Shown in pieces: positions 29,339-37,231 of a stretch of 64,000 nucleotides of DNA. The notes beneath the pieces were generated by a model. The model was given only the letters and a program-made list of their open reading frames with translations, made no database searches and was not told the DNA's origin. Each line of letters starts with the position of its first letter. The first letter of the stretch is position 1. Source of the stretch: Micromonospora avicenniae (lineage in GTDB: Bacteria > Actinomycetota > Actinomycetes > Mycobacteriales > Micromonosporaceae); contig NZ_FTNF01000009.1 in NCBI RefSeq assembly GCF_900156065.1, positions 1-64,000 on the forward strand. Reading direction: 5' to 3'. A program made the translations under genes and the position numbers.

Positions 29339-29719
29339 ATGTCCGACCGTGACGAACCGACCGGAGCGTTGGTCCGTCCTTACGCCGTGACCCGTGGTCG
29401 TACCCGCCCCCGACTCGACATCGCGCTGGAGGCGCTCGTCGAGACGACGGTGCGCGGCCGGGCCGCTGCTGCCAACGGCAGTGGTGGCCAGGGTCGCGAG
29501 CACCAGTACATCGCCGCGCTGTGTGACGGACGCGTCCAGTCGCTCGCCGAGATCGCGGCGCGGATGCAGCTCCCGCTCGGTGTGGCCCGGGTGCTCATCG
29601 CCGACATGGCGACGGACGGCCTGGTCGCAGTCCACGAGCCGACCATCCTGGACGACTCGGACGACGCGGTGGGCACTGAACTGCTGGAGAGGGTGCTGCG
29701 TGGACTTCGCAGGCTCTGA
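29339..29719 (+). CDS. DUF742 protein (conservon CvnC type)
   Basis: 126 residues. LVRPYAVTRGRTRP followed by a winged-helix-like LAEIAARMQLPLGVARVLIA segment is the DUF742 hallmark. ATG 29339 has AAGGAGGT 10 nt upstream; an in-frame GTG at 29300 with GAGAGGGG upstream would add 13 residues and cannot be excluded. The end of the gene overlaps the GTPase start by 20 nt. Function in the conservon complex is unknown. Confidence 0.9.
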   Translation: MSDRDEPTGALVRPYAVTRGRTRPRLDIALEALVETTVRGRAAAANGSGGQGREHQYIAALCDGRVQSLAEIAARMQLPLGVARVLIADMATDGLVAVHEPTILDDSDDAVGTELLERVLRGLRRL

Positions 29720-30314
29720 CATGTCGCACCGCCCGCCGACCCCGAGCGGGCGCGTGACGTCGGCGAAGATCGTTATCGCCGGCGGATTCGGCGTCGGCAA
29801 GACGACGCTGGTCGGTTCGGTCTCGGAGATCACGCCGCTGACCACGGAGGCGATCATGACCTCCGCCGGTGTGGGTGTCGACGACACCCGGCAGGTGCCG
29901 GGCAAGGCGACGACCACGGTGGCCATGGACTTCGGCCGCATCACCATCGACCGTGACCTGATCCTGTACCTGTTCGGTACGCCGGGTCAGACGCGGTTCT
30001 GGTTCATGTGGGACGAGCTGGTGCGTGGCGCCATCGGCGCTGTCGTGCTGGTGGACACCCGGCGACTGGCCGACTGCTTTGCGGCGATCGACTTCTTCGA
30101 GCACCGGCGGCTGCCGTACCTGGTGGCCATCAACTGCTTCGACGGGATGCAGTACCACGACCCGCAGGACGTCCGCGACGCGCTGGCGATCTCGAGCGAC
30201 GTCCCGGTGGTGGCCTGCGACGCCCGAAACCGGGAGTCGACCAAGCACGTGCTGATCTCGCTGGTCGAGTACGTGCTCACCATGCGGCGCTCCCGCGCGG
30301 TCGCGCCGGCCTGA
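29700..30314 (+). CDS. conservon GTPase (CvnD type)
   Basis: 204 residues. P-loop GGFGVGKTT near residue 29; the G3 motif is GTPGQ and G4 is NCFDG, deviations from DxxG and NKxD that are usual in this family. GTG 29700 is chosen because GGAGAGGG lies 6 nt upstream and it yields the typical MDFAGSD start, while ATG 29721 lacks a good site. It completes a kinase-roadblock-DUF742-GTPase operon that resembles a eukaryotic-like membrane signalling complex in Streptomyces. Confidence 0.93.
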   Translation: MDFAGSDMSHRPPTPSGRVTSAKIVIAGGFGVGKTTLVGSVSEITPLTTEAIMTSAGVGVDDTRQVPGKATTTVAMDFGRITIDRDLILYLFGTPGQTRFWFMWDELVRGAIGAVVLVDTRRLADCFAAIDFFEHRRLPYLVAINCFDGMQYHDPQDVRDALAISSDVPVVACDARNRESTKHVLISLVEYVLTMRRSRAVAPA

Positions 30315-30330
30315 CCGGCAACCGTCGACG

Positions 30331-30360
30331 CGCCCGGTGCGGCTGAGGCCGCGCCGGGCG
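30331..30360 (+). terminator. terminator after the conservon operon
   Basis: A 13-bp stem (30331-30343 with 30348-30360) including one U.G pair closes a TGAG tetraloop, 17 nt after the GTPase stop. TTCGTCGCTCTTGG follows. Confidence 0.75.
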
Positions 30361-30534
30361 TTCGTCGCTCTTGGCGGTGGTGACGGCTGACCCGGCCCTC
30401 ACCTCGCCGGGACGAGGCCAGGTGCCGTGGATCGTGGCTGTCGAGGGCGCATCCAGCCGGCGACGGCGATTGCCCGCGGCCAGGCCGCCTGCGAGAGGCT
30501 GGGGCGCCGCCACGAGCGCGCCGCTGGCAAGCGA

Positions 30535-30584
30535 AGAGCCCCTGCTCCGATCCGGCCGACCGGCCGGGCCCGAGCAGGGGCTCT
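30535..30584. terminator. bidirectional hairpin between convergent genes
   Basis: AGAGCCCCTGCTC (30535-30547) pairs perfectly with 30572-30584; the 24-nt loop contains a nested GGCCGACCGGCC-type hairpin. It lies 16 nt beyond the stop of the minus-strand gene that ends at 30600 and probably terminates that gene. Confidence 0.7.
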
Positions 30585-30599
30585 GGTGCTGCGGAGACG

Positions 30600-32927
30600 T
30601 CAGGAACGGTAGCCGGCGGAGCGGTACTCGTACTCCCGATCGTCGTCGCGGTCACCGTGGTCACGGCTGAAGTCCCAGCCCCCGGCGGCCTCGCGGCCCG
30701 GACGGCCACCGACCGCGAAACCGCCGATCTCCTGACCGCGACGCCAGCCGCGGAAGTATCCGGTGGTGTTCTCCGCCAGGCTCGCGGCGTCCCGGACGAT
30801 CCGGAGCGGACGCTCCTCCCGGAGCGGTGAGCCGGGCACCAGATTCGCCTGCGGCACCCGCTTGGGCAACCCGGCCCTGGTCTCCGAGCCGACCGCGGGA
30901 CGGGCGGCCTGTTCGGCCGCCTGCCATCCGGTGTCGGCGAGGCTCGACCAGTCCAGGTCGGACTCGTCGTTGTGCCCGACGAACCAGGCGGACTTCGCCT
31001 GCGCGAAGATCAGCAGATCGCCGTCGCCGCTCTCGTCGGCCACCGGCGGTGGCCGGTGCTCGACCGGCGGCGGTGGCCGGTGCTCCACGGGCGGGCGCTC
31101 GGTACGGGCGGCCGGGCGGCCACCCCGACCGGAGTCGGCCGTGTCGACCAGGCGCAGCGGCGGCGTCTCCAGCTGCGGGTCGGTGTTCTCGCGCAGCGCA
31201 CGGTCGGCCAGCGGTGGTGGCTCGACGAGCCGCAGCATCGGCGGCTCCTGAGGCAGATCGTCGGCGAGCCACGGCGGGGTGACCCGTCCCTCGCCCGCTC
31301 CGGGGTCGGTCGGCGCGTCGACGCCGCGCCCGCCCCCGTACGGGTAGGTGACCGGGTTGTCCGCCGAGCTGTCGGCCGGGTCCTCCGGGTTGTTCACCAG
31401 CGGCCAGTTCGCCCGCGAGCCGGGCGGGGCGGACTCCTGGTCCGCCCGCGGGGCGGGCACCGGGACGCTCAGATCGGTGGCGCTGAACCCGCCCGTGGGC
31501 GGCCCCGCGTCCCCGTTGGTCTTCGGGCGGGGCGGAATCACGGTGCGTTGCCGTTCCGCCCGGGCGCTCTGGATCGCGGCGGTGGTCAGCGTGGGCCGGA
31601 AGGGCTCGCCGGCCTCGGCAGGTGGCACCTTGCCGCGCTGTGCGGGAGCGATCGGGGTGATCCCGGGCGGCGGGGGCGGTGGCGCGGAGACGGGCCGGTT
31701 GGTGGGCGCGTCGATCTGGCTCGCTGCGGGCTCGGCACGAACGGGCGGCGCGGACACCGGTGGCCCGGACACCGCGGCCGGCGTCACCGGTGCGGGGGCG
31801 ACCGGTGGTGGCGCGACCGGTTCCGGCGCGACCGGTGGCGGCCCGAGCGGTCGCGGAGGCAGCGGCGGGCTGCCGGCGGAGACCGGCTCGGGACGGCTGC
31901 GCCGGCCGCCGGAGGGCGTGGGCTCGGTCGTGGTCGGGCGGATGGCGCGCAGGCCGCTGGTGTTGCCCGTGAGGCCGGCCAGTTCACCGACGGGCTCACC
32001 GCGCCGGGCCGCGGCCCGCCGACCGGGGGCCGGGGCAGGCGTGGTGACCCGGGAGTTGAGTGCGCCCACCAGCGCGTCGCATCCCGCGTCGCAGGCCCGG
32101 ACCGAGGCCACCGCCTGCCTGACGGTTTCCGCCACCGCCGAGGTGAGGGCGCGGTTGACCGTGGCGCGCCGGGGCGTCTCGGAGATGGCGACCCGTAGTG
32201 CGGTCACCGCCTCGTCGATCTCCTTCTCGTCGGCGATGCCGTCGGCCACGAGGTGCGCGGCGATGGCCTCCGCGGCGACCGACACCTCCCGGCCGTGGGC
32301 GACCGCGCCGCCGAGCATGCTCGGCTCGGGCAGGGCGTCCAGCACGGCCAGCGGCACCGGCTCGGCCGGATCGGGGTACGCGCGCAGCGCGGCCGGGTAG
32401 AGCTCCCGGAGCACCTCGCGCAGCGCCACGGCGGCGGAGTGCCGCCCGGTGGCCAGCGCGGCGTGCGCGGCGAGGACCTGCTTGTAGCCCGCGAGGTCCC
32501 GGGGGGCGGGGAGGGTCACGGCGGAGAGTGCGCCGGCCTGCAGCGCTCGGGCGAGGCCGACGGCCCGCCGTTCCGCCGGCGGCGACTGCATCTCCTCCAG
32601 CGAGTCGTCGTCGGCGAACCGCTCGGCAAAGTCGTCGACCGAGTCGTCGTCGGCGATCGCGAGGGGGCGACCGGCCGCGCTGAGCAGTGAGGTGACGGTG
32701 TGGTCGTCGCTGTCGGCGGCGATCGCCGCACCGCTCGGCCCGCCCGACCGCTCGACGAGCAGCGCGACCAGCTGGGCGTAGCCGGCCGGGTCGTCGCCGA
32801 TCTCGCAGACAAGCAGCAGACGGCCTGCGTCATCGACCACAGCGGACGTCAGCGTCGAGCCGGCCGAGGCCGGTCGGTCGGCCGGATCCGCCGAGGCTAG
32901 ACCGCAGTACACGCGCACGAGCGCCAC
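30600..32927 (-). CDS. IS110-transposase-like protein fused to a conservon-kinase-like tail
   Basis: 775 residues. The N-terminal 180 residues resemble the DEDD/IS110 transposase family (VRVYCGLASAD; SAVVDDAGRLLLVCEIGDDP; LATGRHSAAVALREVLRELY), but the acidic positions expected at GID and AIE read GLA and AIA, so catalysis is unlikely. The middle is Pro-rich and disordered. The tail shares four motifs in order with the neighbouring sensor kinase: SAWF at 646, DTGWQAA, GLPKRVPQANLVPG at 686 and YFRGWRRG. GTG 32927 has GGAGGAGG 7-8 nt upstream. Upstream in the same operon is the acidic protein. Probably an exapted protein in the conservon network; the role is unknown. Confidence 0.7.
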   Translation of the reverse strand: MALVRVYCGLASADPADRPASAGSTLTSAVVDDAGRLLLVCEIGDDPAGYAQLVALLVERSGGPSGAAIAADSDDHTVTSLLSAAGRPLAIADDDSVDDFAERFADDDSLEEMQSPPAERRAVGLARALQAGALSAVTLPAPRDLAGYKQVLAAHAALATGRHSAAVALREVLRELYPAALRAYPDPAEPVPLAVLDALPEPSMLGGAVAHGREVSVAAEAIAAHLVADGIADEKEIDEAVTALRVAISETPRRATVNRALTSAVAETVRQAVASVRACDAGCDALVGALNSRVTTPAPAPGRRAAARRGEPVGELAGLTGNTSGLRAIRPTTTEPTPSGGRRSRPEPVSAGSPPLPPRPLGPPPVAPEPVAPPPVAPAPVTPAAVSGPPVSAPPVRAEPAASQIDAPTNRPVSAPPPPPPGITPIAPAQRGKVPPAEAGEPFRPTLTTAAIQSARAERQRTVIPPRPKTNGDAGPPTGGFSATDLSVPVPAPRADQESAPPGSRANWPLVNNPEDPADSSADNPVTYPYGGGRGVDAPTDPGAGEGRVTPPWLADDLPQEPPMLRLVEPPPLADRALRENTDPQLETPPLRLVDTADSGRGGRPAARTERPPVEHRPPPPVEHRPPPVADESGDGDLLIFAQAKSAWFVGHNDESDLDWSSLADTGWQAAEQAARPAVGSETRAGLPKRVPQANLVPGSPLREERPLRIVRDAASLAENTTGYFRGWRRGQEIGGFAVGGRPGREAAGGWDFSRDHGDRDDDREYEYRSAGYRS

Positions 32928-32989
32928 AGCGTCGTCCTCCTCCCGGGACAGGTGTTCCTCTGCCAGTGACTGATGCTCCCCGGTAAGGG

Positions 32990-33898
32990 TCAGTCGCGCC
33001 AGTCCACTACCGCAGAGATCTTCCCGACAATGGTGCGCCAACCGAGACTTGCGGTTTGTGCCCCGATTTTCTTGAGTCGCCGTCGGCCGAGGAAACCACC
33101 GACTCCGCCGTTGACCGAGGCCCGCAGCGCCTCGTCCAGGTCATCGAGGCTGGAGCCGGCGGAGAGCATGTCGAGTACGGCCGGTAGGCGCAGGGCGTAC
33201 GACAGGTCACGGGCGACCTCGCCGGCCTCGATCAGCAGCGTCGGATCCCACGTGTCGTGCCCGCCGCGGAGGTTCTCCACCACCAGGTCGAGCTCGTAGG
33301 TGTCCTCGTCCAGCGGGGCGATGTCGGCCGGCTCGACCCGTTCGGACAGTTCTTGCCAACTGTCCAGTTGGGACAGATCGTTGGGCGCACCGGATCGGAT
33401 GAAACTGACCAGGGACTCGGGAGTCTTGAACAGCAGCAGCCGCCCCTTGTGGGTGAGGAAGGCGGGGACCTCCTCGTCGTTCGCCTCCTCGGCCGCGGCC
33501 TCCTCCTCGTCGGGCTCATCGGCGTCGGCGGCACGCCCGCGCTCGTCCTCCTCGTCGCTCGCGGCGAACTCGTCGGCCACGTCCTCGTCGAGGATGACGA
33601 CGGTCTCGTCGTCCTCCTCCTCGATCACCTGGCGTCGGGCGAGGAACGGGTCGTCCTGGTCCCGCTCGGTGACGTCGGTCGGAGTCAGTTCCCGTGCCGG
33701 CCGGTACGCGCGCAGGGTGAAGCCGGTGCCGGCGGGGAGGGCGATCTCCACCGGGTCGATGCCGACCTTCTCCCACAGCGACCGGTCGACGTTCGCCGAA
33801 GGGCGATCGGTGCCGACCTCCTCCGGCTCGACCGGCTCAGTGGTGTCGTCGAGCTCGGGCTCGTCGGCGTCGGGCCGTTGAGGCGACTGGCGGGCCAC
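32990..33898 (-). CDS. acidic protein of unknown function
   Basis: 302 residues. A disordered acidic N-terminus (DEPELDDTTEPVEPEEVG) precedes DRSLWEKVGIDPVEIALPAG, then a second Asp/Glu-rich tract (VADEFAASDEEDERG), then a folded C-terminal half containing FLTHKGRLLLFKTPESLVSF and ending VVDWRD. GTG 33898 has GGAGG 5 nt upstream. It lies 62 nt before the transposase-like gene on the same strand, so the two are probably co-transcribed. Family not recognised. Confidence 0.7.
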   Translation of the reverse strand: MARQSPQRPDADEPELDDTTEPVEPEEVGTDRPSANVDRSLWEKVGIDPVEIALPAGTGFTLRAYRPARELTPTDVTERDQDDPFLARRQVIEEEDDETVVILDEDVADEFAASDEEDERGRAADADEPDEEEAAAEEANDEEVPAFLTHKGRLLLFKTPESLVSFIRSGAPNDLSQLDSWQELSERVEPADIAPLDEDTYELDLVVENLRGGHDTWDPTLLIEAGEVARDLSYALRLPAVLDMLSAGSSLDDLDEALRASVNGGVGGFLGRRRLKKIGAQTASLGWRTIVGKISAVVDWRD

Positions 33899-34050
33899 GC
33901 TGACCTCCGTGTGCTTCGGGCTGCCCACTTCCGGCGCTGCGGCCGGTGAGTGACTCTGGGCACATACCCTAGTGGGCCGCTCCGGAACACCGGTGGCCGC
34001 ACCCCGGTGCGCCCATCGCCGTTCCCGGTGGCGGTCCGGTCCGCAGACAA

Positions 34051-34063
34051 GTAGCGTAACTAC
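34051..34063. promoter_or_regulatory. GTAG-N5-CTAC dyad at the padR start
   Basis: GTAGCGTAACTAC ends 2 nt before the padR-family ATG. It could be the autoregulatory operator, and TAGCGT inside it could be a -10 box for a leaderless transcript. The half-sites resemble those near blaI and cydA, perhaps by chance. Confidence 0.35.
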
Positions 34064-34065
34064 AC

Positions 34066-34407
34066 ATGAAGGCCCAGGCGCTGCACGGACACCTCGACGC
34101 CCTGCTGCTGGCGGTGCTGGAGGGGGGAGCACTGCACGGCTACGCCATCATCGAGGCACTTCGCGCCCGCAGTGACGGCAATCTCGATCTGCCGACCGGC
34201 ACGATCTATCCCGCTCTGCGGCGGTTGGAGCGCGCCGGGCACGTCGCCAGTGCCTGGAGCACGGTCAACGGCCGGGAGCGGCGCACCTATCAGCTCACCG
34301 ACGCCGGGCATCGGGCTCTGGCGGGGGAGCGTGCCGGCTGGCACGAGTTCAGCGCGACCGTCGGTCGGTTTCTCGACCCCGGCGCGGCGCCCACCGCGCC
34401 GGCGTGA
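34066..34407 (+). CDS. PadR-family transcriptional regulator
   Basis: 113 residues. The PadR winged helix is clear: LDALLLAVLEGGALHGYAII, then DLPTGTIYPALRRLERAGHV and the wing GRERRTYQLTDAG. No long C-terminal dimerisation domain, as in the short PadR class. ATG 34066 has no ribosome binding site and may be on a leaderless transcript. Such regulators often sit beside the permease-like gene they control; here that candidate (34536-35207) is convergent. Confidence 0.9.
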   Translation: MKAQALHGHLDALLLAVLEGGALHGYAIIEALRARSDGNLDLPTGTIYPALRRLERAGHVASAWSTVNGRERRTYQLTDAGHRALAGERAGWHEFSATVGRFLDPGAAPTAPA

Positions 34408-34535
34408 CGAGACCGGCCGATGCGGTCGGGCGTCCAGCGTGGCGCAGGTCGGGACGGACCGGAGCGCCGCAGTGACGGGTGCCCGGCGTGGCCTGGGGGC
34501 CGGGACGGTCGAAGCGCCGCAGTGGCGGGCGGACC

Positions 34536-35207
34536 TCAGCGGACCGCGAGCACCCAGCCTCGGGCGGCCCGGCCGAGCCAGAGGTAGCCGGCACTCGCCA
34601 GCACCGACCCGATGATCATCGGTGGCCAGGTGAGCGCAGCGTCCCAGAGGTCGATCGACCAGGCGAAGAGACCGGCCCCGGTCAGTACGCCGAGCGCCAG
34701 CGAACCGGTGAGCCCGGCGCCGACCAGCCGGACGAGCACGGCGAGGCCGGGATTGGCCGACCGAGCGGCCACCCTCACCAGCAGCAGCGCGGCCGCCGCG
34801 ATGACGAACGCGGCCAGCCAGAGCCAGTGCACCGACGCGGAGAGGAGCCGGTAGCCGGCCGGGGGCCGGGGGCCGTCGCTCCAGCTCGACCCGCGCCAGG
34901 TCAGATCCCCGGCGACGACGATCACCGAGGCGACCGCGAGCACCCGTAACGACAGCCCGCGCAGCGCCGCCACCGCGAGCTCGGCCTGCCAGGCCGGCAA
35001 CAGCTGCGCCGGGCTGCCGAACTCGGTCACCGCACGCCGTTCGGCCTCCGCCGGCGGGAACCCTTCCGCGCGGTACGCCTCGACCGCGTCGAGCAGCCCG
35101 TGCCGAGCCTCGGTCAGCAGGTCGGCCTTCACCCGGGCCGGCCCGCGCAGCAACCCGGCCAGGTCCCGCAGGTGGTCCTCCACCAGGATCTCGTGGCAGC
35201 GCGGCAT
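34536..35207 (-). CDS. permease-prefix-like membrane protein
   Basis: 223 residues. The N-terminal 85 residues form a soluble helical segment (DLAGLLRGPARVKADLLTEA; EAERRAVTEFGSPAQLLPAW) typical of the permease prefix/DUF1700-like module found next to PadR genes. Four hydrophobic helices follow from about residue 85. ATG 35207. Convergent with the PadR gene, which may regulate it. Function unknown. Confidence 0.75.
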   Translation of the reverse strand: MPRCHEILVEDHLRDLAGLLRGPARVKADLLTEARHGLLDAVEAYRAEGFPPAEAERRAVTEFGSPAQLLPAWQAELAVAALRGLSLRVLAVASVIVVAGDLTWRGSSWSDGPRPPAGYRLLSASVHWLWLAAFVIAAAALLLVRVAARSANPGLAVLVRLVGAGLTGSLALGVLTGAGLFAWSIDLWDAALTWPPMIIGSVLASAGYLWLGRAARGWVLAVR

Positions 35208-35275
35208 GAGGCCACCCTGCCACGTCCGGCGCTTTCGTGCTGTCCGGTAATACCCTGGTCCGACCCGGAGAACGG

Positions 35276-37231
35276 TCAGGGGGCCAGAGCGAGGTAGCCG
35301 CGTTCAGCGGCCTCCTGGAGCAGCCACTGGTCCTGGTACCAGCCGGGGATGGCGACCAGTTCCGCGTGCCGGCCGCGTTGCACCACCCGGCCGGCGTCGA
35401 GCACCACGATCTCGTCCAACCCGGCCAGCCCGGTGAGCCGGTGGCTGATGAGCAGCACCGAGTGCCCGGCGGGCGTGGCGGCCAGCGCCGAGGCGAGCAC
35501 CGCGTCGGCGGCCGTCGGATCCAGCCCTTCGGTGGGCTCGTCCAGCAGCAGCACCGGCGGTGCGGCCAGCAGCGCCCGGGCCAGCGCCAAGCGCTGCCGC
35601 TGTCCACCGGAGAGCTGCCCACCCTCCTCGCCGACCACCGTGTCCCAGCCGGCGGGCTGGTCGCGTACCCAGTCGAGCAGGCCGGCAGCGGCGGTCGCCG
35701 CGACCAGCTCGTCCTCGTCCGCGCCCGACCGGCCGAGCAGCAGGTTCTCCCGGACCGTGGCGTGGAAGACGTACGCCTCGGCGAGCAGCCCGCCGATCAG
35801 CCCCGGCAACTCGTCCTCCGGGTACGTCGTCACGTCGCGTCCGCCGACGGTCACCTGCCCCCCGCTGGGGCGTACGGCGCCGGTCAGGACGGCGGCCAGC
35901 GTGCTCTTGCCGGCGCCGCTCGGGCCGACCACCGCGATCCGCCGGCCGGCCGGCAGTTCGAGGTTCACCCGGTCGAGCGCGGGCGCGGCGCCCGGCCGGT
36001 ACCGGACCGTCACCTCGTCGAGCCGGATGTCGTGCCCGCGGTCGACCAGGTCCGACGTGGTGTCGGGCAGTGGTGCGGCGGGGCGGCCCACCGCGGTGTC
36101 GCCGAGCAGGACGGCCACCCGGGTCAGGCCGGCGCCGAGCTGGGTGCGTTGCCGGGCCGCCCCGACCAGTGCCAACGCGATCTCGACGGCGCTCAGGGTG
36201 CCCACGGCCAGCACGCCGACGAGTACGCCGGGCACGCCCGCGGACAGCGCGACGAGCACCACCGCGGCGGCGGTGAGCCCGGCGACCAGGGTGCCGACGG
36301 CGTCCACCGCGAACCCGGCGGCGGCGAGGCGACGTTCCAGCCGGGCCAGCCGGGTGGCGCGTCCGGTGGCGGCCCGCAGCGCCGAACCGGTGGCACCGAA
36401 CGCGGCGAGGTCGGCGGCGCCGTGGGTCAGGTCGATCGCGTCGGCGGCCAGCGCGCCGCGCAGTGGTGCCAGCTCGGCGGCACTGCGCCGGGTCAGCGTG
36501 GTGGCCAGGACGGGCAGGGCCAGCCCGGCGACGAGCAACCCGACCGCGAGCACCCCCGCGGCGGGCGGCGAGATGAACGCGGCCCCGCCCACCGCGACCA
36601 GGCTGACCAGCACCGCGGCCGCGCCCGGCACGAGTACCCGCAGCAGCAGGTCCTGGACCGCCTCCACGTCGGAGACCAGCCGGCTCAGCGCGTCGCCGCT
36701 GCGGGGTGGAGCGGTGCGGCGGGCGGCGAGCGTGGCGAACACCCGGGCCCGTACGTCGGTGATCATCCGCAGTACGGCGTCGTGCCCGGCCAGTCGTTCG
36801 GTGTAGCGGAACACGCCCCGGCTGATCGCGAGCGCACGCACGGCGACGATGGCGACGGTGAGCCGGTCCAGCGTTGGCCGCCCGGCGGCGCTCATCAGCA
36901 GCCAGGTCGCGGTCGCCATCAGGGCCAGCGCGGCGAACTCGGTGGCTGCGGCGAGCAGCCCGGCGCCGACCAGGCGGCCCAGGTACGGCCGGGCCAGGCG
37001 CAGTACCGCCCGCTCGGCGGCACCCGTCCGGACACCGGGACCGGGGCGCTCGGCCGTCCCGGCGGTCGGGTCGATCGCGGCGGGACCGGCGATGTCGAAC
37101 TCCGCCGGAACGGCCACACCGGCGGCGGCGGCGGGGCCGAGCGCGCCGGCCCTGGCGACGTCGACCTCGGCTGCGCCGTCCGGGGCGGGGCCGGCGGTAC
37201 CGGGTGCGGGCTCGCGCGGCGCGGTGCTCAT
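35276..37231 (-). CDS. cydC: heterodimeric ABC transporter subunit CydC
   Basis: 651 residues. After an 80-residue Ala/Pro-rich extension the membrane domain starts near 85, and the ATPase domain has Walker A GPSGAGKST, signature LSGGQRQR and Walker B VLLLDEPTEGLD. CydDC exports cysteine/glutathione or handles heme and is needed to assemble cytochrome bd. ATG 37231 overlaps the cydD stop (ATGA), the last link of a cydABDC operon. The N-terminal extension is longer than in E. coli CydC (about 573 residues). Confidence 0.92.
   Translation of the reverse strand: MSTAPREPAPGTAGPAPDGAAEVDVARAGALGPAAAAGVAVPAEFDIAGPAAIDPTAGTAERPGPGVRTGAAERAVLRLARPYLGRLVGAGLLAAATEFAALALMATATWLLMSAAGRPTLDRLTVAIVAVRALAISRGVFRYTERLAGHDAVLRMITDVRARVFATLAARRTAPPRSGDALSRLVSDVEAVQDLLLRVLVPGAAAVLVSLVAVGGAAFISPPAAGVLAVGLLVAGLALPVLATTLTRRSAAELAPLRGALAADAIDLTHGAADLAAFGATGSALRAATGRATRLARLERRLAAAGFAVDAVGTLVAGLTAAAVVLVALSAGVPGVLVGVLAVGTLSAVEIALALVGAARQRTQLGAGLTRVAVLLGDTAVGRPAAPLPDTTSDLVDRGHDIRLDEVTVRYRPGAAPALDRVNLELPAGRRIAVVGPSGAGKSTLAAVLTGAVRPSGGQVTVGGRDVTTYPEDELPGLIGGLLAEAYVFHATVRENLLLGRSGADEDELVAATAAAGLLDWVRDQPAGWDTVVGEEGGQLSGGQRQRLALARALLAAPPVLLLDEPTEGLDPTAADAVLASALAATPAGHSVLLISHRLTGLAGLDEIVVLDAGRVVQRGRHAELVAIPGWYQDQWLLQEAAERGYLALAP

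Noticed and set aside
30600-32927. Active insertion sequence of the IS110 type
   Set aside because: No flanking repeats were found, expected catalytic residues are missing and a long conservon-like tail is fused, so it is treated as a possible exapted protein, not a mobile element.
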